Source: Loripinus fragilis (Eukaryota; Mollusca; Bivalvia; Lucinida; Lucinidae). Taken from it: DNA of 64,000 nucleotides. The notes under the pieces are model-generated. The model saw only the letters and a list, made by a program, of their open reading frames with translations. It searched no databases and had not been told where the DNA came from. Shown in pieces: positions 52,725-63,839 of the stretch. A program made the translations under genes and the position numbers. The first letter of the stretch is position 1. Each line of letters starts with the position of its first letter. Location: the NCBI GenBank assembly GCA_964019695.1, contig OZ026526.1:11687754-11751753 (forward strand). The letters are read 5' to 3'.

Positions 52725-52790
52725 ATGTTTGTTTGTTTGTTTGTTTGTTTGTTTGTTTGTTTGTTTGGTTCTTAATGACGCATCAACCCT
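52725..52790 (-). mobile_element. SINE 3' tail fragment with (GTTT)n
   Basis: About ten GTTT units followed by GGTTCTTAATGACGCATCAA resemble the inverted SINE end (GTTTGGTTTGATTCTTTACG, then TCCCATCAAC) at 43340-43375. Confidence 0.5.
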
Positions 52791-52974
52791 TGCGGGTCAT
52801 AAGCGTCAGACGGTATTAAACTAAACATGAAGAAGATGGAAAAAGTAAAAAAAAATTAAGATAAAGTAAAAGGAATGATGATGATGAGATTGTATAATGA
52901 TAATTAGTTGCAATAAGATTGTTGACAGGAGAGACCACGTACAATATCTGACAGTTTCAAAGAGCTATGTGGGT

Positions 52975-53155
52975 CCACAAAATGCTCCCCTACACAATAT
53001 GCTCCTTTTAGTAGCATATTGTGTACCCTGCATACACAATATGCTCCGCTGGAGCATTTTGTGTACCCTGCATACACAATATGCTACCAGAGGAGCATAT
53101 TGTGTAGGGTCGGTACATATGTTATTTCAGTGGTCGTCCGAGGGTACACAAAATG
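52975..53155. repeat. Satellite outlier island (left)
   Basis: Alternating TACACAATATGCTCC and GCATATTGTGTACCC-type half-sites (52994-53155) with spacers unlike those of the main array (TTTTAGTA, CGCTG, CAGAG). The same core as the 54-58 kb satellite. Confidence 0.85.
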
Positions 53156-53374
53156 CTCTTCTTGAAAACATGTCTCGTGGTATGTTTGCCTTTCTTTCCA
53201 ACTGTCCTCTCGACATCCATCTGTCTATCTTACGAACCTTATGTCTAAAGCCATGCCCGCATCATAATTGTATTATAGTGGTCTTTAATCCCCATCGACG
53301 TTGTCTCCAAATTTGGCTTCTTTCCCGACATGAAATCAACCTTTGGAAACCGTAGTAAGGAAAAATGGGGAAAC

Positions 53375-53740
53375 GCCGGGGGTTAAATGTAGAAATGCAA
53401 TGAACCTGTATGAGTCGAGGACACCATGGACATTCATAAATGCTATACCTGTTCCATTGGAATATATAATATGACTACCATTGTAGCCATCTTGATATCT
53501 TTCAAAGGCTATCTTTTCCCATCCCTACGTCAGATTGAATCTAAACTTGGTTTGAGGGATAGGGGCAACATGGACATTCAGAATTGCTTGAATCATTCGA
53601 TTCTGATATCCAATTTGGCTCCCATGGCAACTATTTTGATTTTTTTTTCAAAAGGCATAGCTCTCCAAACCATACATGTATTTCAGGTTATACTGAAACA
53701 TGTTGGAAGGCATGGGGCTAACATGGGAATAGAGACTTTC
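53375..53740. repeat. About 147-bp degenerate tandem repeat
   Basis: CACCATGGACATTCATAAAT (53421) and CAACATGGACATTCAGAATT (53568) begin two units; a third begins near 53716 (CTAACATGGGAATAGAGAC). Shared inner words: GCCATCTTGATATCTTTCAA against GGCAACTATTTTGATTTTTT. The 105-codon frame across it is not a gene. Confidence 0.65.
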
Positions 53741-54096
53741 TGAAGGCGTTTAATTCAGGTATTGACCACAGAAACATACAATGTTCTGCACTGACACTTA
53801 CTAGTAAGCGGGCGCTCGCAAAGATATGAGACGATTCATTATAAAGGTGACGAATCATTTATTGTATGTATGTTTTCAGATTATTATCAGAACTAATACT
53901 GAGTAAACTTGAATATTGTATTTTGACAATTTGCTTGCTACTGACCGTTTTATGGTGATGATTTAATGTATGCACTTACTTCATATCCTTCGGCGCAGTA
54001 GTTTCTTGCTCAACAAATTCTTAACATATAGCGTTATCTAACTTTGAATAGTATACCATCACAATGATTCTACCTAAGTACCATTATACTGAACCG
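53741..54096. other. Unannotated stretch
   Basis: Nothing recognised before the satellite begins. Confidence 0.35.
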
Positions 54097-56766
54097 TACC
54101 TACACAATCAGCTTCCAATAAAATAAAACTACTAAGGTAGCGTATTGTGTACCCAGCATACACAATATGCTCCAATTATCATAATACTACTAAGGTAGCA
54201 TATTGTGTACCTTACCTACACAATATGCTCCAATTATCATAAAACTACCGAGGTAGCATATTGTATACCTTACCTACACAATATGCTCCCATTATCATAA
54301 TACCACCAAGGTAGCATATTGTGTACCTAACCTACACAATATGCTCCGAATATCATACTACTACTGAGGTAGCATATTGTGTACCTTACCTACACAATAT
54401 GCTCCAATTATCATAATACTACCGAGGTAGCATATTGTCAACCTTACCTACACAATATGCTCCCATTATCATAAAACCACCAAGGTAGCATATTGTGTAC
54501 CTTACCTACACAATATGCTCCGAATATTATAATACTACTGAGGTAGCATATTGTGTACCTTACCTACACAATATGATCCAATTATCATAATACTACCGAG
54601 GTAGCATATTGTGTACCTTACCTACACAATATGTTCCCATTATCATATTACGTCTTATTATCATACTATCAAGGTAGCATATTGTTTGACCCTACATACA
54701 CAATATGCTCCCATTATCATAATACCACCAAGGTAGCATATTGTGTACCTACCTACACAATATGCTCCGAATATTATAATACTACTGAGGTAGCATATTG
54801 TGTACCTTACCTACACAATATGCTCCAATTATCATAATACTTCCGAGGTGGCATATTGTCTACCTTACCTACACAATATGCTCCCATTAACATGATACTA
54901 CCAAGGAAGCGTTTTGTATACCTAACCTACACAATATGCTCCCATTACCAAATGCTACCGATGTAGCATATTGTGTACCATACCTACACAATATACCCCC
55001 ATTATCATATTACTACCCCATTATCATATAATACTACCAAGGTAGCATATTTCGTACCCTACCTACACAATATGCTCCAATTATAATAATTGTACTTAGG
55101 TAGCATATTGTGTGCCTTACCTTCACAATATGCTCCAAATATCATAATACTACTGAGGTAAGATATTGTGTATCTTGCCTACACAATATGCTCCCATTAT
55201 CATAATAAAATCGCGGTAGCATATTGTGTATCTTGCCTACACAATATGCTCCGAATATCATAATTCTACTGAGGTAGCATATTGTGTACCTTACCTACAC
55301 AATATGCTCCCATAATCAAAATACCACCAAGGTAGCATATTGTGTACCTTACCTACACAATATGCTCTGAATATTATAATACTACTAAGGTAGCATATTG
55401 TGTACCTCACCTACACAATATGATCCACATATCATAATACTACCGAGGTAGCAGCATATTGTGTACCTTACCTACACAATATGCTCCCATAATCATAATA
55501 CCACTAAGGTAGCATATTGTGTATCTTACCTACATAATATGCTCCGAATATCATAATACTACTGAGGTAGCATATTGATGTACTTACCTACACAATATGC
55601 TCCACTTATCATAATACTACCGAGGTAGCATATTGTGTACCTTACCTACACAATATGATCCAATTATCATAATACTACCGAGGTAGCATATTGTGTACCA
55701 TACCTACACAATATGCTCCCATTATCATATTACATCTAATTATCATACTATCAAGGTAGCATATTGTGTTACCCTTCATTCACAATATGCTCCCTTTATC
55801 ATCATACCACCAAGGTAGCATAATGTGTACCTTACCTACACAATTTGCTTCGAATATCATAATACTACTAAGGTAGCATATTGTGTACCTTACCTACACA
55901 ATATGCTCCAATTATCGTAATACTACCTAGTTGCATATTGTTTACCTTACCTATACAATATGCTCCCATTATCATAATACCACCAAGGTAGCATATTGTG
56001 TACCTTACCTACACAATATGCTCCGAATATTATAATACTACTAAGGTAGCATATTGTGTACCTCACCTACACAATATGATCCAGATATCATAATACTACC
56101 GAGGTAGCATATTGTGTACCTTACCTACACAATATGCTCCCATTATCATAATACCACCAAGGTAGCATATTGTGTATCTTACCTACATAATATGCTCCGA
56201 ATATCATAATACTACTGAGGTAGCATATTGTGTACCTTACCTTCACAATATGCTCCACTTATCATAATACTACCGAGGTAGCATACTGTGTACCTTACCT
56301 ACACAATATGCTCCCATTATCATGATGCTACCCAGGTAGCATATTGTGTACCTAACCTACACAATATGCTCCCATTACCAAAATGCTACCAATGTAGCAT
56401 ATTGTGTACCCTTCCTACACAATATGCCCCCATTATCACATTACTACCCCATTATCATATAATACTACCAAGGTAGCATATTTTGTACCCTACCTACACA
56501 ATATGCTCCAATTATAATAATAGTACTGAGGTTGCATATTGTGTACCTTACCTACACAATATGCTCCAATTATCAAAATACTACCGAGGTATCATATTGT
56601 GTACCTTACCTACACATTACGCTCCGAATATCATAATACTACCCCATTATCATACTACTACCAAGGTAGCATATTGTGTACCTTACCTACACAATTTGCT
56701 CCAATTATCATAATACTTCCGAGGTAGCATATTGTGTACCTTACCTACACAATATGCTCCCATTAT
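54097..56766 (+). repeat. 58-bp palindromic satellite, forward block, about 46 units
   Basis: The unit carries a near-perfect palindrome GCATATTGTGTACC-TTACC-TACACAATATGC separated by a spacer TCC(AAT/CAT/GAA)TATCATAATACTACC(A/G)AGGTA. Spacer variants repeat in blocks, showing segmental duplication within the array. Short open frames (YLHNML-like) arise from the repeat. Confidence 0.97.
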
Positions 56767-58312
56767 CTGTAGGTATTATGTGTAGGTAAGGTACACAATA
56801 TGCTACCTTGGTAGCTTTTTTGAAATGGGTGCATATTGTGTAGGATAGGTACACAATATGCTATCCTTGGTAGTATTATTATAATGTGAGGAAATTATGT
56901 TGGTAAGGCACACAATATGCTACCCTAGTAGTATTATGATATTTGGAGCATTTTGTGAAGGTAAGTACACAATATGCTACCTTAGTAGTATTATGATATT
57001 CGGAGCATATTGTGTATGTAAGGTACACAATATGCAACCTTGGTAGTATTATGATATTTGGAGCATATTGTGTAGGTTAGGTACATACTTTGCTACCTAG
57101 GTAGTATTAAGATAATGGGAGCATATTGTATAGGTAAGTCAAACAATATGCTACCTTAGTAGTATTATATTATTTGGAGCATATTGTGTAGGTAAGTCAC
57201 ACAAAAAGCTACCTTAGTAGTATAATGATATTTGGAGCATATTGTGTAGGTAAAGTACACATTATGCTACCTTAGTAGTATTATGATATTTGTAGCATAT
57301 TGTGTAGGTAAGGTACACAATATGCTACATTAGAAGTAGTATAATATTTGGAGCATATTGTGTAGATAAGGTACAAAATATGCTACCTAGGTAGTATTAT
57401 GAAAATGGGAGCATATTGTGTATGTAAGTCACACAAAATGATACCTAAGTAGTATTATGATATTTGGAGCATATTATGTAGGTAAGATACATAATATGCT
57501 ACCTTCGTAGTATTATGATATTTGGAGCATATTGTCTAGGTAAGGTACACAATATGCTACCTCAGTAGTATTATGATATTTGGAGCATATTGTGTAGGTT
57601 AGGTACACAATATTTTGCCTAAGTAGTATTATGATTCTGGAGCATATTGTGTAGGTAAGGTACAGAATATGCAACTTGGTAGTATTATGATAATGGTAGC
57701 ATATTGTGTAGGTAAGGTACACAATATGATTCCTTGGTAGTATTATGATAATGGGAGCGTATTGTGTAGGGAAGGTACACAATATGCTTCCTAGGTAGTA
57801 TAATGCTTGTGGGAGCATATTGTGTAGGTGAGGTACATCAAATGCTACCTTGGTAGTATTATGCTAATGGGAGCATATTGTGTAGGTAAGGTACACAATA
57901 TGATTCCTTGGTAGTATAATGATAATGGGAGCATATTGTGTAGGTAAGGTACACAATATGCTACCTAGGTTGTATTATGCTATTGGGAGCATATTGTGTA
58001 GGTAAGGTACACATTATGCTTCCTTTGAAGTATTATGATAATTTGACCATATTGTGTGGGTAAGGTACACATTATGCTACCTTGGTAGTGTTATTATAAT
58101 GTGGGCATATTGTGTAGGTAAGGTACATAATATATAATACCTTGATAATATATATGATTATCGGACCATATTGTGTGGGTAAGGTACACAATATGCTACA
58201 TTGGTAGTATTATGAGCATTTGAGCATATTATGTAGGTTAAGGTTCATAATATGCTACCTTGGTAGTATGATAATGTAAGCAAATTATGTAGGTAAGGTA
58301 CACAATATGCTG
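56767..58312 (-). repeat. 58-bp palindromic satellite, inverted block, about 27 units
   Basis: The same unit read on the minus strand: spacer now TACC(T/A)(A/T)GGTAGTATTATGATA(A/T)T(G/T)GGAGC. The flip occurs at about 56767 (CCCATTATCTGTAGGTATTA). Units are more diverged than in the forward block. Confidence 0.95.
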
Positions 58313-58429
58313 CGAGCATAAAACGCACAACAGCAGATTTACCTTACTTTTGATGTCCGATTACTGGTTTGTGCAGTCCGTGAACCCAATCAGTCAGAGC
58401 ACGTGATTGGCCACCTTAAAGTAAGTCTA

Positions 58430-58960
58430 CACTTCTCCCCCTTTAATTTGATCTCGTGTGGGTGAATCTTTGACATGTGTACTTTCAGTGTGCTATACGC
58501 TCCATTCTGATCTTCAACATGATTGATTTCAGAAAAAAAAAATCTTTTGACCCACCCCCGAAGTCGCGGTGTGTCTTCTGGAACAACACTTGTTACTATG
58601 TTGCTGCATGCGTAAGTCCCTTCTATTTGATATGCAGCATGACCATATTCAAATAAATGCATATTGACCTTTTGCCACTACCCAAGGGGTTAGGGTGTAT
58701 GTAAGGATAGAATGCTTGTTTTCAAGGTGCTCTACGTTCCATATAATTTGATATGAAACATGACTAATTTCAAGGTGAAAATGTGTTGAACTTTTGGCCC
58801 CTTCCTCAGTGGTCAAGGGTGTCTCTGTGTGCTAAATAATTGCTATCATGTTGCTGTCATGTGTTGTTCCCTTAAATTTTATATGCAGCATGACAATATT
58901 CAGAAAAAAATTCATTTTGGACTCGCCCCATCCCCTAAATCTACCCAGGGGATCGGACCC
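58430..58960. repeat. About 125-bp degenerate tandem repeat, 4 units
   Basis: Anchors: CAACATGATTGATTTCAG (58517), CAGCATGACCATATTCAA (58635), GAAACATGACTAATTTCAAG (58753), CAGCATGACAATATTCAG (58886), each followed by a T/A-rich stretch and a C-rich CACCCCC/GGCCCC block. Confidence 0.65.
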
Positions 58961-59297
58961 AGGCATCCAACTAAATATCCAGTCTGATATATTTCATATC
59001 TATTGTTTTTTATCTTTCTGCATACAAAGTTTCGGTAATAATATTGAAAATTGACTAAGTTATTGCCAAATTTATGTATTTGACCTTTGACACTGCCTAA
59101 AGATTCAAATGGGCGGGGTATTTATTTTTACATTTTACACCGTCATACTTATCAACAGGATTTTTATACATAATAGCTTTGGGGAAATGTTTAGATCATT
59201 ACTCTAAGAAAGCCATTACAACTTTTGCATTTTAATTGCCAGAGCAATAATGTGTTTATCAGTTGATCTTAACAAACCTAATAGGATATAGGACTGT
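58961..59297. other. Unannotated stretch
   Basis: Probably further decayed units of the preceding repeat (ATTTGACCTTTGACACTGCC). Nothing firm. Confidence 0.3.
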
Positions 59298-59559
59298 CAT
59301 GCGCGGATCCAGGAATTTTCGCCAGCTGACAAAACAAGCTGACAACCTTTTTTTTTTGGCAAATGGTTAATTTCAAAGAACACTATCAATTTTCAAGGTT
59401 CCTGAGGGGTCCAACATTTTCCAGTGGGGGGGATCCAACTTTTTCCGGGGGGGGGGGGGGGGAAGGTCTAATTGCTTATTCCCTATAGAAAATATAACTT
59501 GTGATTTTCCAGGGGAGGTCCAGACCCCCTGCCCCCCCCCCCTTCTGGATCCGCACTTG
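59298..59559. mobile_element. GCGGATCC-end MITE, copy 3, with flank duplication
   Basis: CATGCGCGGATCCAGGAATT at the left, CTGGATCCGCACTTG at the right. GGACTGT(C) occurs immediately outside both ends (59291-59298 and 59560-59567), supporting a 7-8 bp target duplication and hence a hAT-like origin. G-runs at 59425-59462 and a C-run at 59531-59542. Confidence 0.75.
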
Positions 59560-59767
59560 GGACTGTCCATGGTACTATCATGCATCAAATCTGACTAATA
59601 GGTACTTATGTATGTTTCTGGAAGGACAGGTGGACAGACAGACAGACAGTGAGACAGAAGGTTGCACAGACGGCCAACGCAAAAACAATATCCCTCCGAC
59701 TTCATCGGGGGGGGGGGGGGACCAGTACTGAGCACAGGATATTTAGTGTCATGTTCCAGAACGCAAC

Positions 59768-59840
59768 GCAGTGCTTCAGATGAGGCTCAATCCAGCAACC
59801 CATCGATATCGGGTCAAGCACTCTACCACGACTGCGCTCC
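59768..59840 (-). mobile_element. tRNA-derived SINE head fragment
   Basis: Minus strand: GGAGCGCAGTCGTGGTAGAG, TGCTTGACCCGATATCGATG, ATTGAGCCTCA. A/B-box positions as in the SINE at 43171 but mutated. Confidence 0.6.
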
Positions 59841-59847
59841 TCCGCTA

Positions 59848-59975
59848 GGGAGCATATTGTGTAGGTATGATACATGTCCTACACAATATGCTCCCGATTT
59901 AAGGGGGAGCATATTGTGTATGCAGGGTACACAATATGCACCTCGAGAGAGCATATTGTGTATGGAGCATTTTGT
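59848..59975. repeat. Satellite outlier island (right)
   Basis: GGGAGCATATTGTGTAGGTA, CCTACACAATATGCTCCC, GGGGGAGCATATTGTGTATG, TACACAATATGCACC and GAGCATATTGTGTATGGAGC. The same half-sites as the main array, with different spacers. Confidence 0.85.
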
Positions 59976-60124
59976 GGCTCTACAGAGCTATTCAGATAAC
60001 TGTACATGTTCTTTAACTGAACAGAATACAACGTTAAAAATCTGTATTATGGTCTGATACAAATGTAAAACAAAATATGATTTTAAAAATAGCAATTAGA
60101 TTTTGTTAAAAAGATTTATTTGTC

Positions 60125-60405
60125 TGGCGCCGTTAAACCGGTTTAAGCCCTCCAGTAAAATATTTTACTGACCGTTCCAAGGCGGTTCTTCTTTTGTGGA
60201 TCTTTTATGTTTTTGTTCTGTCTTGTGTTTGCTATGTTTTGTGCGCGTCTGTTTATATGTGCTTTGTGGTCACCTGCTGGGAAAGGGCTGACCTCTTGGC
60301 TCTCGTTTGTGGTGTCTTCTGTGAGTTTGTCACTTTCCCATTGGTATCCTGGGTCAGGTGTGGTACTTGATTGTATCGATTCCTGATCTTTGCAACCTTA
60401 TTACT
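60125..60405 (+). mobile_element. PLE-A 3'UTR copy, near full length
   Basis: GGCGCCGTTAAACCGGTTTA, CAGTAAAATATTTTACTGAC, GGGCTGACCTCTTGGCTCTC, GGTGTGGTACTTGATTGTAT and CGATTCCTGATCTTTGCAAC. Abuts a LINE fragment on its 3' side. Confidence 0.88.
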
Positions 60406-61590
60406 TTTAAAAATGTCATAATACTATCAATATGTATATCTTGAAATAATTCTTTCATATTATCAACATGGAAGCAATTATTTCTTACTTGTGCAAAATC
60501 ACCACACTCCAAAAAGAAGTGACGTACAGTGAATGGTGCATCGCAACCAACACATTGTGGTTGCTATTCACCTAGTAGTAAGTATGAATGTGTGACTCTT
60601 GTATGACCTAAACGGAGTCGAGCCAAAACGACTTCTTCTTTTCTAATGTTTCGAACAACTGATTGATGTTCACCAATAGTTGGTTTTATGTCAAGAAGTT
60701 TATTTCCAATGCTGTTATTCCATGAAGTTTGCCATTCTTCCAAGATATTTTTATTGATAGATGGCTTAAAATTAGAAAATGGAATCTTAAAAGAAGTTGG
60801 TTCTAATGAAAGCGATGTTTTTGCTTGCTTATCTACCGTCTCATTCCCTTGGGTACCTATATGACAAGGAATCCAACAGAGAACATTTTTTTTATAAGCT
60901 AAAAGCTCATGACATTTTTCTAAAAGTTTCTGAATCTGCGGATTCTTTGAACTGGTATGATTCATTCCTTTCAATACAGAAAGCGAGTCAGAAAATATAA
61001 TAAATTTATTGTTAGCATCACAAGTGCTTATGAAATCTAAAACTAGATAAACTGCTTTGGCTTCAGCAGTGAAAATTGATGAATCGTCAGGTACATTTGT
61101 ATACGTTGCATGTTACAATGGTTGTCTGATATAACAGCACAACCAACCTTTGAGTCTTCCTTTGACCCCGGCATCAGTATAAATTTGTTGGTAATTCTTA
61201 TAACGATTTTGCAGTTTTCTGAAATCATCTTTTAATATGTGTGGATTTGATTCAGATTTTTTCCCGGAATGTAAATCAAAAAGTATTTCAGGTGGTTTCA
61301 TACACAATATTTGGTGTAAAATGTTTTTCAATATTTTGTGGTTTGATATTGGCAGATTCTAAGAGTGGTGAAAATCTGATGCCAAATGATTTAATACCTT
61401 TGGTTTTTGTTCGATAAATCAACATAATTTGGTGGGAATGTAACTTCATGAGCAGGATTTGACGGATGCCCATATGTGACCTAGTACAGATACACATTGT
61501 GGAGATTGTATTTGCTAACATCATATACAATGATGAAAAGGAATAATGGCTCAGTGTTATATTGCAGTCTTCTGGGAACCACATTATATT
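60405..61590 (-). pseudogene. Non-LTR retrotransposon C-terminus: RNase H and zinc knuckle
   Basis: Jockey-like LINE ORF2 end. From the N-terminal side: KSFGIRFSPLLESANIKPQN (61470-61390, thumb/linker), ILFDLHSGKKSES, YTDAG (first RNase H aspartate), KVGCAVISDNHCN. After a frameshift near 61085 there is one open run, DDSSIFTAEAKAVYLVLDFI (glutamate), FIIFSDSLSVLKGMN (aspartate), VLCWIPCHIGTQGNETVDKQ (fourth acidic residue), IGNKLLDIKPTIGEHQS, VVLARLRLGHTRVTHSYLLL. A stop follows GE, and then a zinc-knuckle-like CVGCDAPFTVRHFFLEC continues to about 60410. RNase H removes RNA from the cDNA hybrid in intact elements. The RT domain is not in the window and the 3'UTR is replaced by a PLE-A tail, so this is a fragment. 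All four RNase H carboxylates are still present, suggesting moderate age. Confidence 0.85.
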
Positions 61591-61978
61591 CCAGACAATA
61601 TATCAAAGATTTGTGAGAGCGTGAAGATAGGTCATGTACTAGGAGATACATGTAAATAATAACGCATGTGCAAACAAATTCTGTTGTTTTTTTTCAAAAC
61701 CTAAAGAAAAACTTGGCCGCAAAAGCAAACCCTGTTGCGTCCCCCGTGAGTAGAGGCAGAAAGTGAAATTTGCATGTAGCAAACATCGCAAATGGAAATG
61801 ACAAGTTATTTAGAAACCATTAGAAACAGAAGTCGATAATAATTTGACAAAATACAGGAGAGAAAATAAAATATTATGTAAATTAACCGATTAATACATC
61901 CAAAGAGGAAATAAATTACAATATGGAAAACATTATGAGAGGAACTAAATCTTTAGAAAGGATATAAACATCAGAAAA
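61591..61978. other. Unannotated stretch
   Basis: Possibly more of the LINE upstream, but unrecognisable. Confidence 0.3.
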
Positions 61979-62095
61979 CATGCGCGGATCCAGAGGGGTG
62001 ATAGGGGGTCCGGACCCACTCTGAAACATCAGAAAGCTATAGGGTTTCTAAGTAATGCTGGTCCGTATCCCTTGAAATGACCCGCTTTTAGTGGA
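61979..62095. mobile_element. GCGGATCC-end MITE fragment, copy 4
   Basis: CATGCGCGGATCCAGAGGGG then AAAGCTATAGGGTTTCTAAG, and TGGTCCGTATCCCTTGAAAT as in 3850-3890. The right end is missing. Confidence 0.6.
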
Positions 62096-62956
62096 ATTTA
62101 AATCATCTCCCTCTAAAAAAAGCAAAATCATTTGTATATTGGCCAATGTCAAAAGCAATGATGACAGTCTACGTCATAGCAGGGATTAGATTTAGAGCAG
62201 TCATTTTATCTGGGTTTTTGTTATTTTTTTTTTCAAATTAATTCGATCAATAAAATGCAGACTCATTATAGATTAGTAAATATTTCTTTTTAATTTTAAG
62301 TGGACATAAGTGTCTCTACATGGAAGAAGGGACATTATGCCTCGCTGGTATCGCATACTCAGGTAGCGGAACACCCATGCATTAAGGCTAAATTCCAAAA
62401 GACCTTTTTTGGAACATATTTTTGGAATTATGTTAATTTCTTTATCTATTGTTATTTTAGGGCAAGTGTGTTTGCAATAATGTTTAGCTTTGTGCTATTT
62501 TGTTCTGTTTCTGCATTTTGCTTGGGTATTGTGAGAGATTCCGTATTATTGATATTTAGTGGGTTTGTTTGGTGGTTTGCTTTTTTGCCTCAGAAAATTA
62601 CAACAACACTTGGACACTGAAACCTATGTGTCTGAATTTAGAAGCCATTGAAATGTCATAAAACAGAAGCAATACGCTAGTAACTTTAAACAAAGGAAAT
62701 TACTTCGTTTCAATTACTGGCTACATGTTACATCACGAAGACACCTATGTTTTGTAATTTAGCCTCAACTTGCACCTTACATTTTGTAAAGATATGGGTA
62801 ACATTCTGTCGGTATTTTCTTATTCACCCAAATTTCAGTGGTGACCTGTATAATCTATTATTAATTTACTATACTTTATGCCACATTTACCAACTTTAGC
62901 ATGAAAAATCTCGTCATGTGCAAGGTCTACACTGATGTAGGTGGTACAAAATAGCT
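62096..62956. other. Unannotated stretch
   Basis: Open frame 62300-62620 (+, 106 codons) has a hydrophobic second half but no recognisable family, and sits in AT-rich DNA without visible splice or promoter context; not called as a gene. Confidence 0.3.
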
Positions 62957-63043
62957 ATACCATGTTTGTCCACCTATACGTAAGATAATCCACTCGCTAA
63001 AGCTCGCGAATTATCTCCACGTACAGGCGGGCAACCCATGGTA
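62957..63043. mobile_element. Palindromic MITE (hairpin)
   Basis: TACCATGTTTGTCCACCTAT, ACGTAAGATAATCCACTCGC, TCGCGAATTATCTCCACGTA, CAGGCGGGCAACCCATGGTA; about 40-bp imperfect arms around TAAAGC. Confidence 0.75.
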
Positions 63044-63179
63044 AACCTATTACGTAAAACTTCAAGGTCTATCAATATTGAGTTGAGGTCAACATTATTA
63101 GTCTGAGGTCACCTGTATTAATCTGAGGTCAAACCGAATGTAAAGGTGTTAAAATTAATAAGTTAATGGATAAAAATGT

Positions 63180-63305
63180 CATTTATCAAGTGTTTTCGTA
63201 ATGTCCCAGACAGGTCCTACGTCAGCTGAATTGGCCAGAAGCCATCGACCTCGGGCCAAGGCAATGACATCGGACCTGTAACTTGGCTAATACGTAATCA
63301 CTTGA
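63180..63305. repeat. Degenerate inverted repeat
   Basis: TATCAAGTGTTTTCGTAATG and CAGACAGGTCC are inverted as GGACCTGTAACTTGG and TACGTAATCACTTGATTA. Probable decayed MITE. Confidence 0.5.
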
Positions 63306-63310
63306 TTAAT

Positions 63311-63604
63311 AACATAATGATTCCTTGGAGAATTCAGAAAGTTTATGTGTTGTTTTATGTTTTACAATGATTACTTACTTAACTCAGAATAGTTTCTGTA
63401 AAGTCAAATTTGTGCTAAACAGCAACAATAAGAAGGTTATGTAAACACAGAGGAAATTATTTCGTTTCAATAACTGGCTTACCATTGTTCCAGCTAATCG
63501 AAACAATTTTCTTAGGATTTATTTCTACTGTGATAATAATCACTGTCTGAGTTGCAGATTTAATGTGATACATCTTATCAGTTGCATCAAGGTTCTGTGT
63601 CCTT
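63311..63604. other. Unannotated stretch
   Basis: 63446-63480 repeats the motif GGAAATTATTTCGTTTCAAT seen at 62695-62715 (GGAAATTACTTCGTTTCAAT), a direct pair of unknown origin. Confidence 0.35.
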
Positions 63605-63642
63605 GTTATTTACATTGCTCCAGAAAGCAAGTGAGTATGACC

Positions 63643-63724
63643 AGACTCAAAATAAAGAGCAATGATTGGCTGCATGCGGACACGTGTCCACAAGCAGCCA
63701 ATCATTGCGCTTTATTTTGAGTCT
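63643..63724. repeat. 31-bp arm hairpin with palindromic loop
   Basis: Arms 63643-63673 and 63694-63724 (AGACTCAAAATAAAGAGCAA ... TTGCGCTTTATTTTGAGTCT, one mismatch). The loop contains the perfect 12-bp palindrome GGACACGTGTCC at 63678-63689. A short PLE-B-like tip lies just before it (AAGCAAGTGAGTATGACCAG). Confidence 0.9.
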
Positions 63725-63839
63725 AAGACTGTACTCAAGTTTTATAACATCGAGGCCAGGAACTGCCTCAATAATCAGATAATGAGGTCCTGTCTGGCAA
63801 TGGGTAGCCATTTCCATGTTCTCTTAGATAATTGGGCTT

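Noticed and set aside
54631..57818. Open frames reading YLHNML / CVPTYTIC
   Set aside because: Translations of the 58-bp satellite in both orientations.
54097..58312. CRISPR-like array of regularly spaced palindromic repeats
   Set aside because: The spacers are themselves repeats of one sequence, there are no cas genes, and the context is an animal genome full of MITEs; this is a satellite.
62300..62620. 106-codon membrane-like protein
   Set aside because: Hydrophobicity can come from T-rich DNA; no family resemblance, splice sites or conservation evidence.
62690..63485. LTR pair of a retrovirus-like element
   Set aside because: Only about 35 bp are similar, with no TG...CA ends, primer-binding site or gag/pol sequence between.
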